Position numbers and translations under genes: made by a program. Of a stretch of DNA of 64,000 nucleotides, positions 1 to 9,736 are shown in pieces. The stretch spans positions 124,001-188,000 of the forward strand of contig CALNWN010000007.1 in assembly GCA_940746715.1 (NCBI GenBank). The letters run 5' to 3'. This DNA is from an uncultured Paraburkholderia sp. GTDB taxonomy: Bacteria > Pseudomonadota > Gammaproteobacteria > Burkholderiales > Burkholderiaceae. Below the pieces are notes generated by a model. That model had not been told where the DNA came from, did no database searches, and saw nothing but the letters and a program-made list of their open reading frames with translations. Position 1 is the first letter of the stretch. Each line of letters begins with the position of its first letter.

Positions 1-1023
1 GGACATGTCTACGAGCTGGCGAGCGGTTACGCGCAAGGCAGCCGCTGGGGACTCAAGGGCGCCAAGGAACTGGGCGGCGGCCTCAAGGCGATTTTCCAGC
101 TCGAAAACGGTTTCGACGTGAGTTCGGGCGCCTCAATCAGGGCGGCCGGATGTTCGGGCGTCAGGCTTTTGTCGGCTTGAGCGCGGGGCGCTATGGCGTA
201 TTGACCTTCGGTCGGCAATACGATTCAGTGGTCGATTATCTCGCGCAATCCACGGCCAATGGCAATTGGGCCGGTACGCTGTTCTCCCATCCGTATGACA
301 ACGACAATACGGACAATTCGTTTCGCCTCGATAACACCATTAAATACGCGAGCCCCTCGATTAGCGGTTTTCAATTCGGCGGCACGTACAGTTTCAGCAA
401 CGACACGAATTTCGGCAATAACCGCGCTTATAGCGTAGGCGGGCAGTATGCGTATGGCGGCCTGCTCGTCAGTGCCGCCTATTTGCAGGCGAATAATCCG
501 GGTAATGGCGCAAACGGCGCGATTACGGCTAACGACGCGAGCTTTGTCGCCGCCCGCATGCGCGTATTCGGCGGCGGCATTACTTATAGTTTTGGGCCGG
601 CCACGGCGGGCTTCGTGTACAGCAACTCGAACTATCTGAATCCGACCGGCAACGGTTATCTCGGCACCACGCCGCTCGTGCCGCCCGGCGTGTTGTTGAA
701 CTCGTTGAAATATCAGAACTTCGAACTGAACGGCAAGTATCAGATTTCGCCGATGCTGTTCGTCGGCGCGCAATATGTGTACACGCATCGAAAATTACGA
801 TGCGTCGAGCGGCGGCATCAAGCCAAAGATTCACTCGTTCGGATTGATGGCGGATTACAACCTGTCCAAACGGACCGACGTCTACATACAGGGCGAATAC
901 CAGCAGGTGACAGGCGACTCGACGTATTCGATACTAGATGAAACGTTTATACCCGGCGCGCAGTCGCCGTCATCGACATCGAAACAGGTTGTGGTGCGCG
1001 CCGCGATCCGGCATAAGTTCTGA
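1..1023 (+). pseudogene. Burkholderia-type porin, 5'-partial, two frameshifts
   Basis: This is the C-terminal part of a trimeric outer-membrane general diffusion porin. The window begins inside the gene. Diagnostic strings are GSRWGLKGAKELGGGLKA, then GRMFGRQAFVGLSAGRYG (the loop after strand 2), alternating amphipathic beta strands, and the terminal strand VVVRAAIRHKF ending in the aromatic residue typical of outer-membrane barrels. The frame changes near 131 (SSGA to LNQGGRMFG, one base missing) and again near 780-790 (QYVYT to IENYDASSGG). Without those shifts the protein would be contiguous to the TGA at 1021. The intact porin at 43405-44640 is a paralogue in the same window and serves as an internal reference. 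As it stands the product would be non-functional. Confidence 0.9.
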
Positions 1024-1054
1024 CGCAGCGCGCCGTTGGCTGCCTGTATGAAGG

Positions 1055-1435
1055 TCAAGCCGTCAGAAGTTTTTGAACCAGAATACCGACCATCACGCCG
1101 GCGGGAATGCCGAACGTCCTGCCGCGCAGCGTGGCGCTCAGGTCTTCGTCCAGAACGAAGCTGCTGCGGCGCTCGCGCCAGGCCGTTTTGTACAGAAGCG
1201 GCCTCGCGTCGGCGATAAAGAGCGAAATGACCACCGTCGCAATAACCTGCTGGAGCGCGTGCAGCTTGGCCATGACGGGCAAGAATTCGCCGCTGATGCA
1301 GAAGAGGACCATGATGGCGGTGGCGACCACGGCGCCAAAGAAAAAACCGCCCATGAAGCGGTTGGCTGATGTAAGAGAATCCACGTGAGCCTCGACTTCT
1401 TCATCGCCCGGATGCGGGTTGATGAAGCAAAACAT
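1055..1435 (-). CDS. Small membrane protein, function unknown
   Basis: I do not recognise this 126-residue protein. From the ATG at 1435 it begins MFCFINPHPGDEEVEAHVDS, then has two hydrophobic stretches that look like membrane helices (GGFFFGAVVATAIMVLFCIS and VIATVVISLFIADARP), a charged segment RERRSSFVLDEDLSATLRGR, and a third weak hydrophobic C-terminus (FGIPAGVMVGILVQKL). A longer GTG-start version at 1477 is possible, but its extra residues are low complexity. The gene is convergent with the porin remnant, 32 bp away. Base composition is like its neighbours and the frame is open, so a real small inner-membrane protein is likely. Confidence 0.55.
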   Translation of the reverse strand: MFCFINPHPGDEEVEAHVDSLTSANRFMGGFFFGAVVATAIMVLFCISGEFLPVMAKLHALQQVIATVVISLFIADARPLLYKTAWRERRSSFVLDEDLSATLRGRTFGIPAGVMVGILVQKLLTA

Positions 1436-1792
1436 GCTGAAGGGAAGGTGTTCCGTTGAGATGCCGGGCCGGACCACGCCGGGTCGGACGTTGCGCGCGG
1501 CCGGTCAATCTCGGCAGAGGCCTAAGAATATTTTCTTTGCGTGCTTCAACCTATCGTCCGTTTCCTAAACAGACTTCGGAAAAATCCTAAAGCGTGACGG
1601 CGGCGCGGCACGCCTGCGGTGAACTCGCGCGCAACCAGCGGCTCAAATCGGTCGCTCAGCAGTTTCCATGCTGGGTGTTCCCATCGCCGTACATGAACCT
1701 GGCTTCTTTCACGGAGATTTCATGAGTAATCGCGCGACGCAGATCCTTCCTCATCATCGCTATGTCCATTCGCTCGGTGCGCCCTTGCGTGC
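1436..1792. other. Intergenic region, no gene seen
   Basis: About 350 bp between two divergent genes. It contains a locally AT-richer stretch around 1525-1590 that could hold promoters. An ATG at 1723 opens a frame that does not continue into the downstream DUF3465-like protein. Confidence 0.4.
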
Positions 1793-2212
1793 GTGCAAGG
1801 CACGATCACCAAAGTGTTCGCGAGCCCGGACAACCACCACGGCGCAAACCATCAGCACCTGATCGTCCGGATTGGTAAGGTTTTGAAGCTGGAAGGCGGC
1901 ACGCAAAACCTCGTCGGCACGGAGGTATTCGTTGCCGTGCGATTCGGCGACAATGAAGGACTCGCCGAGGAAATTCCGGGCCTGCAAGCCGGCCAGCCCA
2001 TCGAGGTGCAGGGCGAATACATTCCCGAAGCGAGCGCCTATCCCACCGACGACAACTCCAACCCCGTCCTGCCGGTGCTGCACTTTACCCATCATCCGGT
2101 GGGCTATGTGCGATATGCCGGGCAGTACTACAAGCTAGCGCTCGCTAGCCTGGCGCGCCGCATCGCGTTTTTCGAACCGCCGGTTCAAGTTTTCGCGTCG
2201 GCGTGCCGTTAA
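1793..2212 (+). CDS. DUF3465-like protein, N-terminus probably damaged
   Basis: The protein resembles the DUF3465 family (about 130 residues, OB-like fold, usually exported, function unknown). Seen in the sequence: VQGTITKVFASPDNHHG near the start, the HQHLIVRIGKV strand, VFVAVRFGDNEG, QGEYIPEASAY and the family-like C-terminal HFTHHPVGYVRYAGQYY. The family normally has a signal peptide. Here the only in-frame start is a GTG at 1793 exactly at the mature-like region, and the upstream ATG at 1723 is in another frame, so the export signal seems lost or shifted. The last 20 residues after QYYK look like read-through past a displaced stop, because a TAG lies one base out of frame there. Confidence 0.55.
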   Translation: MQGTITKVFASPDNHHGANHQHLIVRIGKVLKLEGGTQNLVGTEVFVAVRFGDNEGLAEEIPGLQAGQPIEVQGEYIPEASAYPTDDNSNPVLPVLHFTHHPVGYVRYAGQYYKLALASLARRIAFFEPPVQVFASACR

Positions 2213-2400
2213 GCAGATGGCGTCGATGGCCCGGCCTATGGGGCCGGCGCTTTGGCACATGGTTGTGCGCGCAACCGGCGAGCAAAGGCTGTGCGTAAAG
2301 TTTGTATCAGACTGTGTGACGCGCCGCGTTTTTTGTGAAACCCACTTTACAATCCGGCTGGAAATTTAAGCGCAATCGGGCCGCGTCGGCGGAAAAAACG

Positions 2401-2508
2401 GCTGCCTCAGGCGCCTGAATCCGCCGCCGCGCGAACCGCGCTCGCCGCTTCGCTCACGCGAGAAGGCGAGCGCGTCGGCGGATTCGCATGGCGAGGCGGC
2501 CAGGCAGC
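2401..2508 (+). promoter_or_regulatory. Nested long hairpin in the leader of the M23 lipoprotein gene
   Basis: Three coaxial perfect stems are visible: GCTGCCT 2401-2407 with AGGCAGC 2502-2508, GAATCCGCC 2417-2425 with GGCGGATTC 2477-2485, and GCGCTCGCC 2438-2446 with GGCGAGCGC 2465-2473. The element ends 50 bases before the ATG at 2559 and would form in the 5' leader. No known riboswitch family is recognised. It could be a structured leader, a small RNA or a terminator/attenuator without a T-run. The remaining 2213-2558 spacer shows no gene. Confidence 0.45.
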
Positions 2509-2558
2509 GAGCAGCATGGCGGCGTCCGGGCCGCCTACAGGACAAGCAGGAGTCGAAA

Positions 2559-3520
2559 ATGATGGGAAAGCGTTTCGACAGGGCAATGGCGATGAGCGTC
2601 GCCGGCGCCTGGCTCGCGCTTGCGATGAGCGGTTGCGCCAACGTCGCGCAACAGGGTGAGCAGGCCGGCGCGGCTGCAGCGTCGGGCGCAACAGTGGCGA
2701 GCGCGGGCGCCGGCGGCCTGCAAGGCACGGGCGCGATGTCGGCGTCGGCGAATCCGCCGAACGCCGGCGGTGCGGCCCAGACTGTGCCGGTCAGGAAAGC
2801 GCCACCGCTTGTCTATCGCGTGAAGCGCGGCGACACGCTCGCGCGCATCGCGCAGTATCATCATTGCAGCGTCAAGCAGTTTGCAGGCGTGGAACGGCCT
2901 GAAGGCGTCCTCGCGGTTGAGGAACGGCCAGGTGTTGCGCGTCGCATCGCCGGAAACCGTGCAGGCGGTCAACGCGGCAGTGGCTGCCGCCAAAGCGGCC
3001 GCTGCCGCGTCGAGTGCATCTGGCTCACAGGTGTTGGCGGCAGCAGGATCGGCGGCCCCGGCTTCAGCCGCGCCCAGTTCCGCCGAAGCGCGCGACGTCG
3101 CGCAACAAACGCTGCGCCATGCAAACGGTCTGTCGCTCGCTTGGCCCGCGGGCGGCCGGGTCGTCGAAGCGTTCCAGCCGGGCGAGACGCGCGGCATCGA
3201 GATCGGCGGCAAGCCGGGCGACCCGGTTCGCGCGGCAGCCGACGGCAAGGTCATGTACGCCGGCACCGGCTTGAACAGCTATGGCAGTCTCATCATCGTG
3301 CAGCACAACAAGGACTTTCTGACCGCGTATTCGCATAACCGCAAGCTGCTCGTCAAAACCGGCGACATCGTCCGGCAAGGCCAGCAGATTGCGGAGATGG
3401 GCGACGAAAACAACTCGCGCGTGTCGGTCGGCTTCGAATTGCGCCGCGACGGCAAACCGGTCGACCCGATGCCGTATCTGCCGCAAGGACGCGGCCAACA
3501 GCCTGCGGCCGGGGCGGCTT
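2559..3520 (+). pseudogene. LysM-M23 murein hydrolase-type lipoprotein (NlpD-like), frameshifted
   Basis: This encodes an envelope lipoprotein of the NlpD/M23 type, which binds murein through LysM and usually activates cell-wall amidases during division. The start ATG has an AGGAG-type ribosome site at 2547-2552. A lipobox (LAMSGC, Cys about residue 26) is followed by an Ala/Gly-rich linker, then a LysM core (YRVKRGDTLARIAQYHHCS, about residues 87-105). Near 2880 the frame shifts by one base: KQF should continue as QAWNGLKASSRLRNGQVLRV. In the second frame lie an Ala-rich linker and a lytic-factor domain (AWPAGGRVVEAFQPGETRG through YAGTGLNSYGSLIIVQHNKD to AYSHNRKLLVKTGD). No stop appears near the expected end (PMPYLPQGRGQQ), so the frame runs on antisense through the next gene. 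A second lesion at the 3' end is likely. Confidence 0.85.
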
Positions 3521-4338
3521 CAGTCGAGCCACCTCAGCGCCGCCGCGACAATCGCCTCGGGCGCGTCTTCCTGCATCAGATGACCCGCGCGCGGCACAGC
3601 CTGAAAACGCGCCTCCGGAATCAGCCCGGCGAGACGCGTGCCGCGCTCGAGCGGAATCCACTGATCCTCTTCGCCCCACAGAATCTGCGTCGGACAGCGC
3701 AGCTGCGCATAGCGCGGTTCGACTTCGTCGGTATAACGCTGGTCCATTTGCGCGATCTGCCGGTAGAACGCGGCCTGTCCCGTTGCGCCGAGCCATGGCG
3801 TGACGTAGGGCGCGAGTTCCCCAGCCGTGATGTCGCGCGCAATCGCGCCGCGCACATAGGCTCTCACCACGGCCTCGTGGATGTAGGGCGGCAAACCCGC
3901 AAACGCATCGCCGTGGCGGCGCACATGCTGCACGAACGGCGAGCCCCACGGCGCCAGCGCGACCGGATCGATCAGCGTGAGACTGCGATAGTCGCAACCG
4001 TCGATAAGATGCGCGCGCAACGATGTCGCGCCGCCGAAATCATGCGCGATGACATCCGGGCTCTTCAATTGCCAATGCGCGAGCAGCTCGGCAAGCAGGA
4101 CGTTCTGAACGCCGAGCGACACGTCCTGGCCGTCGCCCATCTGCGACTGGCCGTAGCCGAGCAGATCGTAGTAATGCACCGTGCGAATCTGCGCGAGATG
4201 CCGCGCAATGCGATGCCACACATAGGACGAGAATGGCGTGCCATGCACGAGGACGAGCGGCGGTCCGGTTCCCGTCACATTGAAGCGCACGGTTTGATCG
4301 CGGAACGTGTAGGTTTCGGGAAGCGGCCAGTCGGTCAT
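3520..4338 (-). CDS. Alpha/beta hydrolase with Asp nucleophile (haloalkane dehalogenase/epoxide hydrolase-like)
   Basis: This is an intact 272-residue alpha/beta hydrolase. The oxyanion-hole motif HGTP is at residues 32-35 and the nucleophile elbow is VIAHDFGGA with Asp100 rather than Ser. This is the arrangement of haloalkane and fluoroacetate dehalogenases and soluble epoxide hydrolases, which form an alkyl-enzyme ester on Asp. The catalytic His is His253 (AGHLMQEDAPE) and the acid is probably within GEEDQWIPLERG. A cap region (about 120-200) contains paired Trp/Tyr/Phe residues. The exact substrate cannot be read from the sequence. The gene is monocistronic and faces the M23 gene tail to tail. 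Confidence 0.8.
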   Translation of the reverse strand: MTDWPLPETYTFRDQTVRFNVTGTGPPLVLVHGTPFSSYVWHRIARHLAQIRTVHYYDLLGYGQSQMGDGQDVSLGVQNVLLAELLAHWQLKSPDVIAHDFGGATSLRAHLIDGCDYRSLTLIDPVALAPWGSPFVQHVRRHGDAFAGLPPYIHEAVVRAYVRGAIARDITAGELAPYVTPWLGATGQAAFYRQIAQMDQRYTDEVEPRYAQLRCPTQILWGEEDQWIPLERGTRLAGLIPEARFQAVPRAGHLMQEDAPEAIVAAALRWLD

Positions 4339-4408
4339 GGCAGTGAGCGGCGGTGACGAAGTGCCTTTACCTTAGCAGGGCTTGCGCGCGCCTGCATGAC
4401 GGTTTCGC

Positions 4409-4786
4409 GTGGTGCATCGGGGCGTGCCGCGTGCGCAATTGAAGGCGATGGCGGAATGCGGCGCATGCACGGTGCATCTGGACGGCGTGGCGGTGCGTTC
4501 GTGCGTGTTGCCGGTGGCCGCCGTCGGCGATAAGAAGATCACCACGATCGAAGCAGTCGGCAACACGCCGGCCGGCCAGAAAGTGCAGCAGGCATGGCGT
4601 CAACTGGACGTCGTGCAATGCGGCTACTGCCAGTCGGGCCAGGTGATGTCGGCGGTCTCGCTGATTGCGAGCAACCCCAATCCCAGCGACGCGGACATCG
4701 ACGCCGCCATGGCCGGCAACATCTGCCGCTGCGGCACCTACAACCGCATCCGTGCGGCGATCAGGCACGCGGCGAAGGGAATCTGA
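4409..4786 (+). pseudogene. [2Fe-2S] subunit of a molybdenum hydroxylase (isoquinoline/aldehyde oxidoreductase type), 5'-truncated
   Basis: The recognisable protein starts at [12 protein letters not shown], the fourth-cysteine region of the plant-ferredoxin-like domain, and continues through the second [2Fe-2S] domain ([13 protein letters not shown] and [16 protein letters not shown]). The first 45 or so residues, including the first cluster's leading cysteines (normally in a GCGxxxCGAC context), are absent. Only 70 bp separate this from the start of the hydrolase gene, too little for the missing part. The loss therefore looks like a deletion rather than a frameshift. The stop at 4784-4786 is one base from the ATG of the large subunit, as in iorA/iorB-like operons. 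The small subunit should be unable to bind one of its two clusters. Confidence 0.85.
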
Positions 4787-4787
4787 C

Positions 4788-7041
4788 ATGTCGCAAGGAT
4801 TGCTCGATGCACACAAGGGCGCGAAGCGCCCGCAAGCCGATGCAAACGAAACGCGCGGCCTGTCGCGCCGCACGTTTCTCAAGTTCGGCGTGAGCGTGGG
4901 CGCCGCGGCGGGCGGCGGCCTGCTGCTCGGCTTCAGCCTGCCCGCGGTCAGCCAGGATCGGAAGACCGGCAAGTCGGTGATCGGCGGCGACGCGAACGAG
5001 GCGCCCCAGAATGGCGTTTTCGCGCCGAACGCGTTCATCCAGATCGACACGGCAGGCAAGGTCACGCTGGTGATTCCGAAGGTCGAGATGGGTCAGGGCG
5101 TCTATACGTCTATTCCGATGCTGATTGCAGAAGAACTCGAAGTACCGCTCGACACCGTCACGCTCGACCACGCGCCGCCGGACGAAAAGCTTTTCACCGA
5201 CCCGCTGCTCGGCGGCCAGCTCACCGGCGGCTCGACGTCGATCCGCTATGCATGGGAACCGATGCGCCGGGCCGGCGCGACGGCGCGCACTCTGCTCGTG
5301 GCCGCAGCCGCGCAGCAATGGCAGGTCGACGTGGCGAGCTGCCATGGGCAGAACGGCCAGGTCATTCACGCGGCGAGCAATCGCAGCATCGGCTATGGCC
5401 AACTGGTGGAGGCGGCCGCCAAACTGCCCGCGCCACAGAACGTGCCGCTCAAGGACCCGAAAGACTTCAGGATCGTCGGCACGGCAGTCAGGCGCCTCGA
5501 TTCGCCGGAGAAGGTGGACGGCACGGCCCAGTTCGGGCTCGATGTGCGCGTGCCCGACATGGTCTATGCGGCTATCGCGAACTGCCCGGTCTTCGGCGGC
5601 ACGCTCGCGAGCGTCGACGATACGCATGCGAAGAAGATTCCCGGCGTGCGTCAGGTCGTGAAGATCGACAACGCGGTCGCGGTGATCGGCGACCCCACGT
5701 GGGCGGCCAAACGCGGGTTGCAGGCGCTCGAGATCAAGTGGAACGAAGGGGCGGACGCCAAGCTTTCGATGAAGCAGATCGTCGACGATCTGGCCCATGC
5801 GTCCGAGCGCAACGGCGCGGTCGCGCGCAAGGACGGCGACGTGGTGCAAGGCTTTGCCAACGCCAAAACGCGCGTCGATGCGATTTATCAGCAGCCGTTT
5901 CTCGCGCACGTGACCATGGAGCCGATCAACTGCACGGTGCACGTGCGCCCCGACAGCTGCGAAGTCTGGCTCGGCATGCAGGTGCCCACGCGCGTGCGCG
6001 ACGCCGCGATGGCCGTAACCGGCTTGCCCGCCGACAAGGTCATCGTGCACAACCACCTGATAGGCGGCGGCTTTGGGCGGCGGCTCGAATTCGACATGGT
6101 CACGCAGGCGGTCAAGATCGGCAAGCAGGTGTCGACGCCCGTCAAAGTGCTGTGGACGCGCGAAGAAGACATCCAGCACGATATGTACCGCCCTTACTAT
6201 TACGACAAGATCTCCGCCGGGCTCGACGCGAACGGCAAGCCGCTCGCGTGGCAGCACCGTATTGTGGGCTCGTCGATCCTCGCGCGTTTCGCGCCGCCCG
6301 CATTCAAGAACGGGCTCGATCCCGACGCCGTCGAGGTCGCCTCCGACCTGCCATACGACCTGCCGAACCAGTTGGTCGACTACGTGCGCCAGGAAACCGC
6401 ATGCGATCCCCACCGCTTTCTGGCGCGGCGTCGGCCCCACGCGCACCACCTTCGTGGTGGAGAGTTTCATCGACGAACTCGCGGCCGAGGCCAAGGTCGA
6501 CCCGGTCAAGTACCGGCGCGATCTGCTCGGCAAGACACCGCGCGCGCTGAACGTGCTCAACACGGCGGCGCAGGCCGCCAATTGGGGCAGCGCCGTGCCG
6601 AAGGGGCAAGGGCGCGGCGTGTCGGTCATGCACGCGTTCGGCAGCTACTTCGCGATCATCGTCGACGTCGCGGTGAATCAGGGCGAGGTGGCGGTCAAGC
6701 GCGTGCTGTGCGCAGTCGATTGCGGGATGGTCGTGAATCCGAACACGGTTGAGGCGCAGGTGCAAGGCGGCATCATCTTCGGCATCACAGGCGCGCTCTA
6801 CAGCGAGATCACGATCAAGGACGGCCGTGTGCAGCAGAACAACTTCACCGACTACCGGATGCTGCGCATCGACCAGACGCCGCCTATCGACGTGCATATC
6901 GTGAAGAGCAGCGAGGCGCCGGGCGGCATCGGCGAACCGGGCACGGCGGCGCTCGCGCCGGCGCTGACCAACGCGATCTTCGCGGCCACCGGCAAGCGGC
7001 TGCGGCAATTGCCGGTCGGCAGCCAGTTGCAAACCGCATAA
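4788..7041 (+). pseudogene. Molybdopterin-binding subunit of a membrane-linked xanthine dehydrogenase-family enzyme, one frameshift
   Basis: This is the large subunit of an isoquinoline 1-oxidoreductase/aldehyde dehydrogenase-type molybdenum hydroxylase. A twin-arginine leader is present (LSRRTFLKFGVSVGAAAGGG), so the enzyme would be exported folded to the periplasm. Family strings follow: PKVEMGQGVYTSIPMLIAEE, TGGSTSIRYAW, KVDGTAQFGLDVRVPDMVYA, HNHLIGGGFGRRLEFD and, after the break, FWRGVGPTRTTFVVESFIDE, then GGIGEPGTAALAPALTNAI. The frame shifts near 6400, between VDYVRQE and IPTAFWRGVG. The gene sits between the Fe-S subunit and a cytochrome c, the standard three-gene order in which electrons pass to the respiratory chain. 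All three members are damaged, so the whole complex is probably inactive. Confidence 0.88.
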
Positions 7042-7052
7042 CGGAGCCCGCT

Positions 7053-8209
7053 ATGAAAAGCACACTGAAGGGTCTCGGCGCCGAAAGGCAAGCCGTTCGC
7101 GGGCGGCCTGCCGATGACGACGCCGATGGGGCAGATCTACACGACCAACATCACGCCGGACGGGCAGACCGGCATCGGCAGCTACACGGAGGAGGACTTC
7201 GCGCGCGCCATGCGCGAAGGCGTCGCGAAAGACGGCCACAACCTGTATCCGGCCATGCCGTATCCGTCGTATGCGAAGGTCAACGACGACATGAAAGCGC
7301 TCTACGCATTCTTCATGAGCGGCGTGGCGCCCATGCAGCAAGCCAATCGCGAGTCCGACATCAAATGGCCGCTCAACATGCGCTGGCCGTTGAAGCTCTG
7401 GAACATGGTGTTCCTCGAGAAGGGCGTGTATCAGAACAAGCCGGGCAAAGACGTCGCGTGGAACCGCGGCGCCTATCTGATCCAGGGGCTCGGCCACTGC
7501 GGCTCGTGTCATACGCCGCGCGGCATCGCGTTTGAGGAGAAAGCACTCGACGAAAGCGGCAGCGCGTTTCTCACCGGCAGCCTGCTCGACGGCTGGTTCG
7601 CGACGAACCTGACCGGCGAGCATAACGTCGGTTTGGGACGCTGGAACGATCAGGACGTGCAGGCGTTCCTGAAGACGGGCGCGAATCGCCACGCGTCCGC
7701 GTTCGGGTCGATGACGAGCGTGATCAACAACAGCACCCAGGCGCTGAACGATGCCGACATCGCGGCCATGACGACCTATCTGACGTCGCTGCCGCCGGCG
7801 GGCGGCAATGGCGCGCCGCTGTACGCCTACGATCCGCAGGCGACGAAGGTGTCGCTCAACCGTCCCGCGAACGATGCGGGCGCGCGCGTCTACACGGCGT
7901 ATTGCATGCATTGCCATGGCGTCGACGGGCGCGGCTTCGCACCGATGCTCGCGCCGTTGGCCGGCAATCCGAACGTGCTGGAGAAAGACGCGTCGTCGCT
8001 CATCAACGTGACGCTGAACGGCACCGAGGACCTCGTGATCGGCGGCATTCCCGCGCCGTATCCGATGCGCGAAGTACGCGCCGGTATTGAACGACCAGCA
8101 GATCGCCGATGTGCTGACCTTCGTGCGCGCCGGCTGGAACAACGGTGCGCCGGCGGTCACCGCAGCCGATGTCGCGAAGCTGCGCAAGTCGACCCAGGCG
8201 GCCCGTTAG
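7053..8209 (+). pseudogene. Multihaem cytochrome c (alcohol/aldehyde dehydrogenase electron acceptor), internal deletion and frameshift
   Basis: This is the membrane-associated cytochrome c partner of the upstream molybdenum hydroxylase. The family carries three CxxCH haem sites. Here the start (MKSTLKG at 7053) runs within about 30 bases into GKPFAGGLPMTTPMGQIYTTN, a region that normally lies after the first haem site. The signal peptide remainder and haem 1 are therefore deleted (roughly 150-200 bp, frame not preserved). Haem 2 (HCGSCHTPRG) and haem 3 (YCMHCHGVDGRG) remain. A second lesion at about 8075-8085 shifts PAPYPM into a false frame. In the other frame KYAPVLNDQQIADVLTFVRA continues to the TAG at 8207. 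Confidence 0.88.
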
Positions 8210-8240
8210 CAGTCGCGCGACACGCCGCCACGCCGTAAAA

Positions 8241-8274
8241 AAAGCGTCAACCGTCTTTCGGCGGTTGACGCTTT
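8241..8274. terminator. Bidirectional rho-independent terminator
   Basis: A perfect 13-bp stem (AAAGCGTCAACCG 8241-8253 with CGGTTGACGCTTT 8262-8274) and an 8-base loop are flanked by A-rich sequence on the left and a T-rich run on the right. It lies between the convergent cytochrome c and permease genes, so it can serve both strands. Confidence 0.9.
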
Positions 8275-8315
8275 CTTATTCCACGCGGCAGGAACCCAGG
8301 CTCATGCCGATGTCG

Positions 8316-8972
8316 CTAACGATGCTGGCCCACCTTGTTGCGTCTTTCCAGCACGCGCGCGTACCACGTCAGCGGGAAGCACATCGCGAAGTAGATCATC
8401 GCGACCATGCCATAGATCGGAAACGGGCGGAACGCCGCGTTGGTGATCATGGTGCCGGTCTTGGTCAACTCCGTGAAGCCGATGATCGACGCGAGCGCTG
8501 TGCTCTTGACCACCTGCACGAGGAAGCCGACTGTCGGCGCGACGGCGATTTTCAGCGCCTACAGCCAGACGATGTAGCGCAACTGCTGACTGAACGTCAT
8601 GCCGAGACTCGCACCCGCCGCCAATTGACCACGCGGCACCGATTCCACGCAGCCGCGCCAGATGTCGACCAGATATGCGCTCGTGTAGAGCGTCAGCGTG
8701 ACCGTTGCCGCGACCCATGGCGACACGTCCACGCCCACCAGCGGCAAACCAAAAAACGCCAGAAAGAGTTGCATCAAGAGCGGCGTGCCCTGAAACACTT
8801 CCACATACAGCGCGACGATGCGGCGCAGCCAGGCGACGGGCGATACGCGCATGGCGAGCAGCAGCAGGCCCACCACGCCGCCGCCGACGAAGGCGATCAG
8901 CGACAGCAGCACCGTCCAGCGCGCGGCCAGCAGCAGATTGCGGGCGATGTCCCACAGGGTGAACTCGACCAT
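8316..8972 (-). pseudogene. Polar amino-acid ABC transporter permease (HisM-like), in-frame stop
   Basis: This is an inner-membrane permease of the His/Glu/Gln family. It begins MVEFTLWDIARNLLLAARW and has the expected helices, the PLLMQLFLAFFGLPL segment and the coupling-helix region (SVPRGQLAAGASLGMTFSQQLRYIV). A TAG at 8559-8561 interrupts the frame at YIVWL. The same frame continues as ALKIAVAPTVGFLVQVVKST and SIIGFTELTKTGTMI to the true stop at 8316. Family members have PQAL here, so CAG to TAG is the simplest explanation. The gene lies 2 bp after its partner permease. No ATP-binding gene follows before the terminator. Confidence 0.85.
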
Positions 8973-8974
8973 GA

Positions 8975-9695
8975 TCAACGCTCCGTCGGCAGGGTGCGGG
9001 GGCCGCGCCACATGAGGCGGGTGCGCCAGCCGCGCGCGGCGCGGCCCGCGAAAAGGCCGCGTCCGAAGCGGTTGAGGATTTGCCGCAGCGCGATGGAGAG
9101 CAGCAGATAGGTCGCGGTGATCATCACGTAACTCTCGAACGAGCGGAAGTTGCGCGACTGGATGAAGTTCGCCGCATACGTGAGATCCGGCACGGAGATT
9201 TGCGACACGACTGCCGAGCCGAGCATCACGATCAGCACTTGGCTCAGAAGCGCGGGAAACACGTTGGCAAGCGCCTGCGGCAGCACGATGTAGCGCTTGC
9301 CGCCCATGCAGGCCGAGCGCCTGCGCCGCCTGAACCTGGCCGCGCGAAATCGAGTCGATGCCGGCGCGCACGATTTCGATCGCGTAGGCGCCGAGATTGA
9401 CCATCATCGCCAGAATCGCGGCCTGTATTTCGTCGATATGAATGCCGAGGCTCGGCAGGCCGAAGAACACGAAAAAGAGCTGCACGATGAACGGCGTATT
9501 GCGGATCAGTTCCACATAGCTCGCCACGACCCAGCGCGCCCACTTAGGGCCGGCCACCGCGACGCTCGCGCCGGCAATGCCGACGAGACCGCCGAGCAGG
9601 GTCGAGACGGCGGTGAGCGCCAGCGTGACGGCGACGCCGCGCGCGAGCATGCCCGCATAGAGGCCGAAGCCGCTGAAATCGAACGCATAGGTCAT
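8975..9695 (-). pseudogene. Polar amino-acid ABC transporter permease (HisQ-like), frameshifted
   Basis: This is the first permease of the amino-acid importer: MTYAFDFSGFGLYAGMLARG, then VELIRNTPFIVQLFFVFFGL and IVRAGIDSISRGQVQAAQAL (the EAA-type coupling loop). Near 9305 the frame changes by one base. The continuation is GGKRYIVLPQALANVFPALL and VSQISVPDLTYAANFIQSRN to the stop at 8975. Its partner permease starts 2 bp downstream, so the two were co-translated and formed a heterodimer in the inner membrane. Confidence 0.86.
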
Positions 9696-9736
9696 GACTT
9701 GGCGCTCATCGTGAGGTCAAACTCCGTACTGGAAAT

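Noticed and set aside
2137..2152. Inverted repeat GCTAGCG-CT-CGCTAGC at the end of the DUF3465-like gene
   Set aside because: A two-base loop is too small for a stable hairpin and there is no T-run; it may be chance.
3521..4356. Open frame continuing from the M23 lipoprotein across the hydrolase gene on the opposite strand
   Set aside because: The peptide becomes Arg-rich and unstructured after PYLPQGRGQQ; it results from a missing stop, not from a larger protein.
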